A stretch of DNA of 35,061 nt from Prevotella sp. (GTDB lineage Bacteria > Bacteroidota > Bacteroidia > Bacteroidales > Bacteroidaceae), in the NCBI GenBank assembly GCA_022788105.1, contig JALEVZ010000059.1, positions 1 through 35,061 on the forward strand. The letters run 5' to 3'. Below are positions 6,880 through 15,460 of the stretch, one piece after another. The notes beneath the pieces were generated by a model. The model saw only the letters and a program-made list of their open reading frames with translations. It was not told where the DNA came from and searched no databases. The position numbers were made by a program, and so were the translations under genes. Numbering within the stretch: position 1 is the stretch's first letter; each line of letters starts with the position of its first letter.

Positions 6880-8973
6880 ATGAAGTTTGACTTGACATCG
6901 AAATACTCTCCCACTGGCGACCAGCCAGAAGCCATAAAGGAACTCACCGACGGGCTGAAACAGGGAGAACGCGCACAGGTACTGTTAGGAGTGACGGGCT
7001 CTGGCAAGACCTTTACTATGGCCAACGTGATAAAGAACATCAACCGTCCGACACTCATTCTGAGCCACAACAAGACACTTGCAGCACAGCTGTACGAGGA
7101 GATGAAGAGTTTTTTCCCCAACAATGCCGTTGAATACTACGTCTCCTACTACGACTACTACCAGCCAGAGGCTTATCTACCGTCTACAGACACATACATA
7201 GAAAAAGACCTTGCAATAAACGAAGACATCGACAAGCTGCGCCTTGCGGCAGTGAGCGCGCTGCTTTCGGGCCGCAACGACGTGGTGGTGGTGTCGTCGG
7301 TGTCGTGCATCTACGGCATGGGAGGCCCTACCGCCATGGCAAACAGCATCATAAAGATAAAGCGTGGCGAGACCATTGACCGCAACATGTTCCTACGCAA
7401 GCTGGTAGACGCGCTCTACACACGCAACGATCTGGAACTGAAACGCGGTTTCTTTCGCGTGAAAGGCGACACGGTCGACGTGTCAATGGCTTATAGCGAC
7501 AACATACTTCGCATAACTTGGTGGGACGATGAGATTGACTCCATCGAAGAACTCGATGCCGAGACGTTCCGACGACTTGCCTCTTTCGAAGATTATCAGA
7601 TTTATCCTGCCAACCTCTTCGTCACATCGAAAGAGCAGACTGAGTCTGCCATACGTCAGATACAGGATGATCTCACTGCCCAGATAGACTATTTCACCGA
7701 GCTGGGCGACCACATAAAGGCGCAACGCATAAAGGAACGCGTAGAATATGACATGGAGATGATAAAGGAACTCGGCCACTGCAGCGGCATAGAAAACTAC
7801 TCACGCTACTTCGATGGGCGCAATCCTGGCGAACGACCCTACTGTCTGCTCGACTTCTTCCCTAAAGACTATCTGATGATTATAGACGAAAGCCACGTCA
7901 GTGTGCCGCAAATCAGCGCCATGTACGGTGGCGACCGCGCCCGCAAGCAGAACCTTGTAGAATATGGTTTCCGCCTGCCGGCAGCCTTTGACAACCGTCC
8001 GCTGAAGTTCGATGAGTTCATGGAAATGATAAACCAGGTCATCTACGTGTCAGCAACACCTGCCGACTTTGAACTAAAAGAAGCAGAAGGAGTTGTCGTA
8101 GAACAGATTATACGTCCGACAGGACTACTCGACCCAGAGATTGACGTTAGACCGAGCGAAAACCAGATTGACGACTTGATGGACGAAATACTCACCCGTT
8201 GTCACCGCGACGAACGTGTTCTCGTCACCACTCTTACCAAACGCATGGCTGAAGAGCTTACCGAGTATCTGCTAAACAGTGGCATAAGCGCCAACTACAT
8301 ACACAGTGACGTAGCCACTCTCGACCGCGTGAAAATCATGAACGACCTCCGTCAGGGCGTCTACGACGTGCTTGTAGGCGTGAATCTACTGCGCGAAGGA
8401 CTCGATTTGCCCGAGGTGTCGCTCGTTGCGATACTCGATGCCGACAAGGAAGGATTCCTGCGCAGCCACCGTTCGCTCACTCAGACGGCGGGACGCGCCG
8501 CGCGAAACGTGAACGGAAAGGTCATCATGTACGCCGACACCATCACCGAGAGCATGCAACGCACCATCGACGAGACTGCGCGTCGCCGCATGATTCAGCT
8601 CAAATACAACGAAGAGCACGGCATAACGCCGCAACAGATAAAGAAAGACATAAAGGAATCGCTTGCCGCAAGCATGTCGTCAGGTTCGCAAGAGGCAGAA
8701 CCCAAGCGTGCGGCACGCCCCGTCGCCAGCACCGCGCCCACACCGTCAGCTCCGCAGAAGCCCACACAGTACGCCCCGTTCTACGACACAGAGCCGGCGT
8801 TTGCTGCCGACCCCATCGTGCTACGCATGACAAAGGCACAGCTGCAAAAGAGCATCGACGCCACGACACAGCTTATGAAGGAGGCTGCCAAGAACCTCGA
8901 CTTCATACAAGCCGCGCAATATCGCGACGAGATAGTGAGGTTGCAACAGCAGCTTGAGGCTAAGACCGACTGA
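6880..8973 (+). CDS. uvrB: Excinuclease ABC subunit B
   Basis: 697 residues from the ATG at 6880 (MKFDLTSKYSPTGDQPEAI, the typical UvrB N-terminus). UvrB receives damaged DNA from UvrA, verifies the lesion and recruits UvrC in nucleotide excision repair. Seen: Walker A GVTGSGKT (residues 37-44), the beta-hairpin region YYVSYYDYYQPEAYLPSTD, the Walker B-like IIDESHVSVPQ, the helicase motif TLTKRMAEELTEYL, and the motif VI block QTAGRAARN. The C-terminal UVR domain, which contacts UvrC, is at ~650-690. A ~50-residue Ala/Pro-rich linker (starting AASMSSGSQEAEP) separates the helicase core from the UVR motif and is longer than in many homologues. An upstream ATG at 6820 is rejected because it overlaps the predicted transcript start and lacks homology. 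Confidence 0.97.
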   Translation: MKFDLTSKYSPTGDQPEAIKELTDGLKQGERAQVLLGVTGSGKTFTMANVIKNINRPTLILSHNKTLAAQLYEEMKSFFPNNAVEYYVSYYDYYQPEAYLPSTDTYIEKDLAINEDIDKLRLAAVSALLSGRNDVVVVSSVSCIYGMGGPTAMANSIIKIKRGETIDRNMFLRKLVDALYTRNDLELKRGFFRVKGDTVDVSMAYSDNILRITWWDDEIDSIEELDAETFRRLASFEDYQIYPANLFVTSKEQTESAIRQIQDDLTAQIDYFTELGDHIKAQRIKERVEYDMEMIKELGHCSGIENYSRYFDGRNPGERPYCLLDFFPKDYLMIIDESHVSVPQISAMYGGDRARKQNLVEYGFRLPAAFDNRPLKFDEFMEMINQVIYVSATPADFELKEAEGVVVEQIIRPTGLLDPEIDVRPSENQIDDLMDEILTRCHRDERVLVTTLTKRMAEELTEYLLNSGISANYIHSDVATLDRVKIMNDLRQGVYDVLVGVNLLREGLDLPEVSLVAILDADKEGFLRSHRSLTQTAGRAARNVNGKVIMYADTITESMQRTIDETARRRMIQLKYNEEHGITPQQIKKDIKESLAASMSSGSQEAEPKRAARPVASTAPTPSAPQKPTQYAPFYDTEPAFAADPIVLRMTKAQLQKSIDATTQLMKEAAKNLDFIQAAQYRDEIVRLQQQLEAKTD

Positions 8974-9144
8974 CGCCGAGCGCCTTTTGTCACAGCAATA
9001 GCGCCCTGTGCTTATGGCGAAAGAAAGTTAAATTAATGTAGCATTGTGGCATTTGTCGCAATTGTTTTATTAATTTTGCATTCCATATACATAGGACAAG
9101 CTTTTTCTAAATTTACATATCACAGTCATCAATTGGAAACAATT

Positions 9145-9978
9145 ATGAGAAAATTACTTATAGCAGCACTTATGTTCATTCCCATTTTGGGAATGGCGCA
9201 AAGCGAATGGGAAGCCCCCACCGCACGTATGAGCAAGGCAGAGCTGGCTAAACAGGCAGAGCTGGAAGCCAAAGAGAAGGCGCGCGAAGCCAAGAAAGCA
9301 GCAAAGTTAGCTGCCAAAGAGGCAAAGGAAGCACGTCGTCAGGAGAAGGCATTGGCAAAAAAGAGCGGCGCAACCGTCGCTGCTCCCAGCCCAGCAACGG
9401 CTGCGACAACAACAGATAATGGCACAAAGAAAGCCACACGACGCGTGGCTCTCACGCCAGACACGAAAGACTACAAATATCTTGTGCCGGGAGCGGTACC
9501 ACAAAACGAGTCGGGACAGGTGGTGTTCACGTTCGACCTCGACATTCCTGGGCTCACAGCCAGCCAGATATACGACCGCACCACTGTCGCCCTCGACACC
9601 ATTGCGGCACGTCCCAACAACATATCTGGAGGCATAGTGCTGGTCAACAAGAAAGAGCACAGCATCGCCGCACAATATATTGAGTGGCTGACTTTCACCA
9701 AAAACTTCATCAATCTGGACCGCACCAAGTTCAAATACATGATGCTGGCAAACTGTACGGACGGACACCTGCACCTCACCATTGAGCGCATAAGCTACAA
9801 CTACGAGGAAGGCCGTGCCACAGCCATGCGCACAACAGCAGAGGAATGGATTGCCGACGACAAGTCCATAAACAAGAAAGGCAACAAACTGCTGCCTGGA
9901 AGCGCCAAGTTCCGCCGCGCCACAATAGACCGCAAAGACGAGCTGTTCAACCTCGTGACACGCTTTGTAAAAGAATAA
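9145..9978 (+). CDS. Secreted DUF4468 (TBP-like fold) protein
   Basis: 277 residues from the ATG at 9145, which gives a clean signal peptide MRKLLIAALMFIPILGMAQ with the cleavage context common in Bacteroidetes (GMAQ). Residues ~30-80 are a highly charged Ala/Lys/Glu coiled-coil-like helix (KAELAKQAELEAKEKAREAK and onward). It is followed by a short Ala/Thr-rich linker and a C-terminal DUF4468 domain (~110-250) with GQVVFTFDLDIPGLTASQIY and FKYMMLANCTDGHLHLTIE. Function is unknown; DUF4468 proteins are predicted periplasmic or outer-membrane-associated. A -7-like TAATTTTG lies at 9071-9078, but no -33 element stands at the right spacing. The earlier in-frame ATG at 9046 lies upstream of that box and is rejected. 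Confidence 0.82.
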   Translation: MRKLLIAALMFIPILGMAQSEWEAPTARMSKAELAKQAELEAKEKAREAKKAAKLAAKEAKEARRQEKALAKKSGATVAAPSPATAATTTDNGTKKATRRVALTPDTKDYKYLVPGAVPQNESGQVVFTFDLDIPGLTASQIYDRTTVALDTIAARPNNISGGIVLVNKKEHSIAAQYIEWLTFTKNFINLDRTKFKYMMLANCTDGHLHLTIERISYNYEEGRATAMRTTAEEWIADDKSINKKGNKLLPGSAKFRRATIDRKDELFNLVTRFVKE

Positions 9979-9995
9979 GACACAGCAAGACAATC

Positions 9996-10082
9996 CACAA
10001 GGGAATATAGCTAAGTCACAAAGGACGCAAAACCATGCCACAAAGGACATGAAGCTAAGCCACAAAGGACATGAAACCATGT
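9996..10082 (+). repeat. Degenerate 21/22-bp tandem array, about 4 units
   Basis: Units begin CACAAGGGA (9996), CACAAAGGACG (10017), CACAAAGGACATGAAGC (10039) and CACAAAGGACATGAAAC (10061), giving periods of 21, 22 and 22 bp. The array fills the space between the DUF4468 gene and the small membrane protein gene. Function unknown. Confidence 0.7.
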
Positions 10083-10133
10083 ACCTGTGGCAACCCCATA
10101 CAGCATAAATCAAAACGAAAAACAAACAAGAAC

Positions 10134-10364
10134 ATGACTATAGAAAACAACGAGACTCCCATCCCCCGTCACCACAGAGGAGAAGAGACCAACCCTAAAG
10201 GAAAATATTTCGCCATACGCAACTGGCTGAACTTCATCTTTATAATAGGCGCCATCGCAGGAATGGCAGTCTATTTCTTCGTTGGTCACACAATGGGATC
10301 GGTAATTATAATCTGCGCAATGGTGTTCAAGGTAGCCGAATGTTGCCTCCGACTTATGCGATGA
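10134..10364 (+). CDS. Small two-helix membrane protein
   Basis: 76 residues from the ATG at 10134 (MTIENNETPIPRHH). The hydrophilic N-terminus (~30 residues) is followed by a hydrophobic segment WLNFIFIIGAIAGMAVYFF (~31-49) and a second, HTMGSVIIICAMVFKVAECC (~51-70), ending LRLMR. This predicts an inner-membrane hairpin with the N-terminus in the cytoplasm. Similar short proteins occur upstream of the putative porin in other Prevotella genomes (recollection, unchecked). Its stop codon overlaps the ATG of the porin gene (ATGA at 10361), so the two are probably translationally coupled. An in-frame ATG at 10071 would place the tandem array's tail in the coding region and is less likely. Function unknown. 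Confidence 0.7.
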   Translation: MTIENNETPIPRHHRGEETNPKGKYFAIRNWLNFIFIIGAIAGMAVYFFVGHTMGSVIIICAMVFKVAECCLRLMR

Positions 10365-12718
10365 GGGCCATGAATTTAAAGACACTATCATCACTCGCAC
10401 TGCTGGCACTATTGGCATGGCCTGCCAATCTTGCAGCACAGAAAGGGACATACAACCAGATGGACGCCGACGGAAACGTGTCGCGCAGGTCATCGCGCCA
10501 AGCCACCGACTCGCTAAGCTCTAACAAAGAGATTCCGACGGGCATAAAGGTGTGGACTGTAGACTCCAAGTTCGGAGACATAAGCAAGGCGTCTCTCGAC
10601 ACCATGTCACACATGTTTATGAACACAATATTCACCACCGGCTTGAGAGGTGAATACAACACGACGGGCAATCTTGGCGCGCCGCGCATAAACCGTGTGT
10701 TCATAGACCGCCCAGAGACAGGACAGTTCTTGTTCACACAGCCCTACGACTTCTTCATAAAAGCCGTAGACAACTTCCATTTCACCAACACGCTGTCGCC
10801 ATTTACCAACCTCACCTACAACACCGCTGGCGACCGCACCAACGGAGAAGACCGCGTGACCGCAAAATTCGGCGTCAACGCAGGCAAGAAGTTAGGTGTA
10901 GGATTCAACTTCGACTACATCTACGGCCGCGGATACTACCAGAACCAGAGCACGTCACACTTCAACTACACGATGTACGGCTCCTATCTCGGCGACCGCT
11001 ATCAGGCGCATTTCCTGTTTTCGACCAACCATCAGAAGGTGACAGAGAACGGAGGCATCACCAACGACAACTTCATCACCCACCCGGAGAGTTTCGACGA
11101 CAACTACACGACGAGCGAAATACCGACGGTACTGGAGCGCAACTGGAACCGCAACGACAACCAACACATCTTCCTCACCCACCGCTACAACGTTGGATTC
11201 AACCGCAAGGTGAAGATGAGCGAAGACGAGATAAAGGCAAAGAAGTTTGCCCAGGAGTCGATGCGCGAAAACGAAGCACGAAGAAAACGTGCACAGAGCC
11301 TCGACGATGACGACTCTGACAGCGACAGCCGCCTGCGCAACGGCACACGCGGACGCAACAACTACAAGGAGGAAAAGACCTATGCCGGACGTCCCGACAA
11401 CGCCAAGATAGCTGGCAACGAACCTGCAGCAGACGCGAAAGACAACAGCGGACGCATACAGGTAAACAGCAAGGCGATGGCAGACAGCCTGTCACAGGCT
11501 GCCGAAAAGGCCGACACCGCCTGGCTGAAAAACGAATACGTGCCTGTCACAAGCTTCATCCACACCGTGAAGTTTGACAACTACAAGCGCATATACCAAG
11601 CCTACGAGACGCCCGACAACTTCTATAAAGACAACTTCACTGCCGGCCCGTTCCGCGGCGATTCCATCTACGACAAGACGTCGCACATGCGTGTGCAGAA
11701 CACATTTGCCATATCGCTGCTCGAAGGGTTCAACAAATGGGCGAAAGCAGGACTGAAAGCGTTTGTCACCTCCGACTTCCGCCACTACGTGCTGCCCGAC
11801 TCTGCGTCGACAACAGCCACCACCACATACAACGAGCACAACCTCAGCGTCGGCGGACAGCTTGCCAAGACCGAGGGCAACACGCTCCACTACAACGTGT
11901 TGGCAGAGACATGGCTCACTGGCGAAGACGCAGGCCAGCTCAAAATAGAAGCCAACGCCGACCTCAACTTCAGACTATTCGGCGACACGGTGACACTGGC
12001 GGCAAAGGGATTCTTCAAGCGTCTCAACCCCACGTTCTACCATCGCCACTACCATTCGCGCCACTTTTGGTGGGACAACTCGTCACTTGACAAGATGCTG
12101 CACTCACGCATCGAGGGTCTGTTCTCATACAGAAAGACGAACACTACCCTGCGCGTGGCAGTAGACGAGATAGAAAACTACACCTACATGGCTATGGGCT
12201 ACACCATAGGCAGCGACTTCTCACGCACTGGCAACACCGTGGAGATAAAGCAGGCAGGCTCATCCGTAAGCCTCATCACGCTGTCGCTGTCGCAGAACTT
12301 CAAGCTCGGACCGCTGCGATGGGAGAATGTGTTGACCTATCAGAAGTCCACAGACAACGACATTCTGCCCGTACCCGACTTCAACGTGTACTCCAACCTG
12401 TACCTGAGATTCAAGATTGCGCGCGTGTTACGCTGCGACTTCGGAGCAGACGGACGGTTCTACACCAAATATTTCGCACCCGATTACAGTCCTGCGCTGG
12501 GTCAATACGCTGTGCAGACAGGCGACAACCGCATCAAGACGGGCGGCTATCCGATTATAAACGTGTATGCCAACTTCCACCTCAAGCACACGCGCTTCTT
12601 CGCAATGATGAGCCATATCAACGCCGGAAGCGGCAACCGCGAGTATTTCATCACTCCACACTACCCGCTCAACGGCCGCGTGTTCCGCTTCGGACTGAGT
12701 TGGAACTTCTTCAACTAA
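10361..12718 (+). CDS. Putative porin (Bacteroidetes outer-membrane beta-barrel)
   Basis: 785 residues from the ATG at 10361, overlapping the preceding stop. A signal peptide is visible (MNLKTLSSLALLALLAWPA, cleavage near LAAQ); the ATG at 10370 is an equally good start. The body matches the Bacteroidetes 'putative porin' family: early block TGIKVWTVDSKFGDI, INRVFIDRP, and a long alternation of aromatic/hydrophobic beta strands, ending in the outer-membrane-type C-terminus VFRFGLSWNFFN with terminal aromatics. A charged low-complexity stretch (residues ~285-385, rich in Asp, Ser, Arg, Lys, Asn and Ala) interrupts the barrel region and probably forms a large loop. Predicted location is the outer membrane. 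A strong terminator follows at 12751-12809. Substrate unknown. Confidence 0.85.
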   Translation: MRAMNLKTLSSLALLALLAWPANLAAQKGTYNQMDADGNVSRRSSRQATDSLSSNKEIPTGIKVWTVDSKFGDISKASLDTMSHMFMNTIFTTGLRGEYNTTGNLGAPRINRVFIDRPETGQFLFTQPYDFFIKAVDNFHFTNTLSPFTNLTYNTAGDRTNGEDRVTAKFGVNAGKKLGVGFNFDYIYGRGYYQNQSTSHFNYTMYGSYLGDRYQAHFLFSTNHQKVTENGGITNDNFITHPESFDDNYTTSEIPTVLERNWNRNDNQHIFLTHRYNVGFNRKVKMSEDEIKAKKFAQESMRENEARRKRAQSLDDDDSDSDSRLRNGTRGRNNYKEEKTYAGRPDNAKIAGNEPAADAKDNSGRIQVNSKAMADSLSQAAEKADTAWLKNEYVPVTSFIHTVKFDNYKRIYQAYETPDNFYKDNFTAGPFRGDSIYDKTSHMRVQNTFAISLLEGFNKWAKAGLKAFVTSDFRHYVLPDSASTTATTTYNEHNLSVGGQLAKTEGNTLHYNVLAETWLTGEDAGQLKIEANADLNFRLFGDTVTLAAKGFFKRLNPTFYHRHYHSRHFWWDNSSLDKMLHSRIEGLFSYRKTNTTLRVAVDEIENYTYMAMGYTIGSDFSRTGNTVEIKQAGSSVSLITLSLSQNFKLGPLRWENVLTYQKSTDNDILPVPDFNVYSNLYLRFKIARVLRCDFGADGRFYTKYFAPDYSPALGQYAVQTGDNRIKTGGYPIINVYANFHLKHTRFFAMMSHINAGSGNREYFITPHYPLNGRVFRFGLSWNFFN

Positions 12719-12750
12719 ACGCGCTAAAAGTTGATTTATCAATACATATT

Positions 12751-12809
12751 GCCCGCCTGGGTTTTGACGCTACACATGTCAAGCAGTCAACTCCCAGGCG
12801 GGCTTTTTT
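12751..12809 (+). terminator. Strong intrinsic terminator after the porin gene
   Basis: GCCCGCCTGGG (12751-12761) pairs perfectly with CCCAGGCGGGC (12793-12803), followed by TTTTTTATT. Confidence 0.9.
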
Positions 12810-12859
12810 ATTCCGTCGTCAAAAGCGGATGTTACATACAATTTGCGATGTAATATTTG

Positions 12860-13789
12860 TCAATGCAAGACAACAAACATGCCAGCAATCAATCCTATCA
12901 CCGAGAACAGACCGTAGAGCAACATGTTGCGCGCCGTCATACCAAGCACGCGGTTCAGTTCCGCACCCTTGTCGATGCGTACCATAGCGCGATAAGCTGC
13001 CACATGGAACGGCAGATAAAGCATCGGCAGCAACCACGGCCACACAGCAGGCCAATAAGAGAACGCCATGTTTATCGCACAAGCAGCAATGCCGAGCCAC
13101 AAGTAGAGTCGACGACCGTTGGCAGCACCAATCTTCACTATGAGAGTGCGCTTGCCTGCGCGCCGATCGTTGTCGATGTCGCGGTAGTTGTTCACTACAA
13201 GTAGCGTGTCAATCACGAGTCCGCAAGCCACCGACACACCTATTATAGACACTGGCATAGACAGCAGCGGTGTCGGAGGAGCCGCCAACCAGTAGGTCAT
13301 ACACACTGGCACAAGCCCGAAGAACACGAGAACGAGCACATCGCCCAGTCCCTGATAGGAGAACGAGATGGTGTAAAGGAAGCAGAACACGACGCAAGCC
13401 AGTCCCACCATTATCATCTCCCAACCTCCATACCACACCAGTGGGAAGCCGACAGCACAAGCAGCGACAGTGGTGAGAAGCAGTCCCCTACGCATAGCGG
13501 CAGCCGTTATCCACCCCTGCGAGCACGCCCGCTTCGGACCGAGGCGCCGCTCGTCGTCGGTTCCTTTCATAAAATCGAAATAGTCGTTGACGAAATTGGC
13601 GTCTATCTGCATCACAAGTGCAAACAACAGACACAGCACGGCAGGCGTCCACCTTGCCTCTGAGCCATGATAAGCCACCGCACTCGCCCATCCTATCATC
13701 ACCGGCACGGCGGCGCCCGTCAGCGTCTTGGGTCTCGCCGCCAAGAACCACGCCTTTAATGAGTTCACTCTCACATTGCTATCGTCCAT
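12860..13789 (-). CDS. menA: 1,4-dihydroxy-2-naphthoate polyprenyltransferase
   Basis: About 309 residues from the ATG at 13789 (MDDSNVRVNSLKAWFLAARP). Other in-frame ATGs exist up to 13846, so the start is uncertain. It is a UbiA-superfamily integral membrane enzyme that attaches the polyprenyl chain to 1,4-dihydroxy-2-naphthoate, giving demethylmenaquinone. Seen: the N-terminal MenA signature AWFLAARPKTLTGAAVPV, first metal/diphosphate motif FVNDYFDFMKGTD with GPKRA, second motif NNYRDIDNDRRAGKRT, and about eight hydrophobic helices. Menaquinone is the respiratory quinone in this group. Other men genes are not in the window. It is transcribed from the minus-strand half of the symmetric promoter at 13910-13943, divergent from the HD-domain gene. 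Confidence 0.92.
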   Translation of the reverse strand: MDDSNVRVNSLKAWFLAARPKTLTGAAVPVMIGWASAVAYHGSEARWTPAVLCLLFALVMQIDANFVNDYFDFMKGTDDERRLGPKRACSQGWITAAAMRRGLLLTTVAACAVGFPLVWYGGWEMIMVGLACVVFCFLYTISFSYQGLGDVLVLVFFGLVPVCMTYWLAAPPTPLLSMPVSIIGVSVACGLVIDTLLVVNNYRDIDNDRRAGKRTLIVKIGAANGRRLYLWLGIAACAINMAFSYWPAVWPWLLPMLYLPFHVAAYRAMVRIDKGAELNRVLGMTARNMLLYGLFSVIGLIAGMFVVLH

Positions 13790-13909
13790 ACTTGTCATTA
13801 TGATTGGTTTATTTTTCATGTCAGTCAGCATTTTCTGAAATACCATTTCGCGATTTCACTACACGCTCGGCATTTACACATACGCACAATAAATAAATGT
13901 TATTTGTTC

Positions 13910-13943
13910 TTGCAAAATTAACCATAATAGATTAATTTTGCAA
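13910..13943. promoter_or_regulatory. Interlocked symmetric divergent promoters (menA / HD gene)
   Basis: TTGCAAAATTAA (13910-13921) and TTAATTTTGCAA (13932-13943) form a perfect 12-bp inverted repeat with a 10-bp centre. Plus strand: TTG 13910-13912, 20 nt, TAATTTTG 13933-13940. Minus strand: TTG at 13941-13943, 20 nt, TAATTTTG at 13913-13920. The -33 of each promoter abuts the -7 of the other, so two polymerases cannot bind together. Confidence 0.65.
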
Positions 13944-13964
13944 ATAAATCACAACATCATTCCC

Positions 13965-14606
13965 ATGGACGCACGAAATGTAAGTCTCGACATAATGGAG
14001 TTTGTAGAACAAAACATACTCCCCAAATACTCCGCATTTGACAAAGCACACAACCTTGCGCACGCCAACAGCGTGATAAGGCGCTCCATTGCCCTCGCAC
14101 GGACAATAGGAGCCGACATCAACATGGCTTATGTCATTGCCGCATACCACGACCTCGGACTCGAAGGACCACGCGCCATACACCACATCACAAGCGGAAA
14201 GATACTAACTTCCGACGTGAGGCTGCGCAAATGGTTCTCCCCTGAACAGATAAAGATAATGCGCGAGGCAGTGGAAGACCACCGCGCCTCATCATCGCAC
14301 GCGCCGCGTAGCATCTACGGCAAGATTGTGGCAGAGGCAGACCGCGACATAAACCCAGAGACAGTGTTCCGTCGCACCGTGCAGTTCGGACTTTCACACT
14401 ATCCCGAAAAGACCAGGGAGGAACACTGGGAGCGCTTTGTCGACCACATGAGCAACAAATATTCGCGCCACGGCTACATAAAACTGTGGATACAAAACTC
14501 ACCCAATCAAGAGGGTCTGAAGCTCATTCGCGACATCATCGGCGACAAACAGAAGCTGCGCGAAGAGTTTGACAAGTACTACAATATGGAAACATCGCAG
14601 CTATAG
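13965..14606 (+). CDS. HD-domain phosphohydrolase-like protein
   Basis: 213 residues from the ATG at 13965. An earlier ATG at 13938 lies inside the -7 element and cannot be used. Metal-binding histidine/aspartate positions of the HD superfamily are visible: AHNLAHANSV (~30-40), IAAYHDLGLEG (~62-72, the HD pair) and EDHRASSSHAPRSIYG (~104-119), then IVAEADRDI. HD enzymes hydrolyse phosphate esters, often of nucleotides or cyclic nucleotides, but the substrate here is not identifiable. It resembles the uncharacterised HD proteins of the YedJ type. It is followed after 60 bp by a second HD-domain gene of a different subfamily, probably in the same transcript. Confidence 0.8.
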   Translation: MDARNVSLDIMEFVEQNILPKYSAFDKAHNLAHANSVIRRSIALARTIGADINMAYVIAAYHDLGLEGPRAIHHITSGKILTSDVRLRKWFSPEQIKIMREAVEDHRASSSHAPRSIYGKIVAEADRDINPETVFRRTVQFGLSHYPEKTREEHWERFVDHMSNKYSRHGYIKLWIQNSPNQEGLKLIRDIIGDKQKLREEFDKYYNMETSQL

Positions 14607-14666
14607 TCCTGCCCCAAAAAACGCAAGACACTGCACATACGACATAACGATATTATCAGAAAAGAC

Positions 14667-15293
14667 ATGAATTTAGACCTTAAAGCAAACAAAGAAGAGT
14701 TTCTTCAACTTCTTCGTTCTACTGAGAGAGACGGCATTGAAGACGTCATCTCCGACCTCGAGCAACTCGGATTCTTTGAAGCGCCAGCCTCTGCTGGCCA
14801 CCATCTCAACATAGAGGGCGGACTTGTAAAGCACTCCATCAACACGTGCAAGGCAGCACTCGCAATCTGGGAAGCCATGAAGCCGCTCGAACCGTCGCTC
14901 GAATCGGAAGTGAAACGCGACAGCGTGATTATCGCTAGCCTACTCCACGACGTGTGCAAGAGCGACATCTACAAGCGCAGCGTGAAGAAACGCAAGAACG
15001 CACTGGGCCAGTGGGAAGACTGCGAAGGCTATAAAGTGACATACAAAGAGTTTCCGATGGGTCACGGTGAGAAGTCAGTCGTGCTACTGCTGTGCAGCGG
15101 ACTCGACCTCTCCGACGCCGAAATGCTCGCCATCAGATGGCACATGGGAGCCTGGGGAATCAACATGAACAGCTACGAAGACCAGCGTTGCTACGACACC
15201 GCACGCAACCTCTACCCGCTGGTGAGCATCATACAGACAGCAGACGGCCTGGCAGCCAGCATCATGGAGCGCACTGCCGACGACCTGGAGTAG
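14667..15293 (+). CDS. HD-domain hydrolase (second of a pair)
   Basis: 208 residues. HD-superfamily signatures: LNIEGGLVKHSINTC (His, ~48-62), IIASLLHDVCKSD (the HD pair, ~91-103), MGHGEKSVVLLL (~131-142) and IRWHMGAWG (~155-163), with a late QTADGLA. The pattern resembles the HD domain of YhaM-type 3'-5' exoribonucleases and related single-domain hydrolases, but no OB-fold RNA-binding domain is present, so exonuclease activity is doubtful. It starts 60 bp after the first HD gene and is the last gene before the 556-bp gene-free stretch. Substrate unknown. Confidence 0.8.
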   Translation: MNLDLKANKEEFLQLLRSTERDGIEDVISDLEQLGFFEAPASAGHHLNIEGGLVKHSINTCKAALAIWEAMKPLEPSLESEVKRDSVIIASLLHDVCKSDIYKRSVKKRKNALGQWEDCEGYKVTYKEFPMGHGEKSVVLLLCSGLDLSDAEMLAIRWHMGAWGINMNSYEDQRCYDTARNLYPLVSIIQTADGLAASIMERTADDLE

Positions 15294-15422
15294 CAGCAGA
15301 CGGCGTCACGACAGCCACGCCACAAGGCCACAGACAGGAAAAGTGCGCACCATTCCACCACATTTACCATCCGTCGATGGTCCTACGGCGAAGTGTTAGA
15401 GAATCAAAAAATAAGGCTTGCA

Positions 15423-15454
15423 TTTGGCTTTTTCGGGATAAAGCAGTAACTTTG
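15423..15454 (+). promoter_or_regulatory. Consensus promoter upstream of the ribE leader RNA
   Basis: TTTG (15423-15426), exactly 20 nt, then TAACTTTG (15447-15454). It is the only promoter in the window with the full TTTG -33 element. The predicted start near 15461 is almost 390 nt upstream of the ribE ATG with no open frame between. Confidence 0.7.
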
Positions 15455-15460
15455 CAACCG

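Noticed and set aside
9052..9078. Full promoter for the DUF4468 gene.
   Set aside because: TAATTTTG is present, but TTTG at 9052 is only 15 nt away and the next TTG is 24 nt away; the spacing does not fit.
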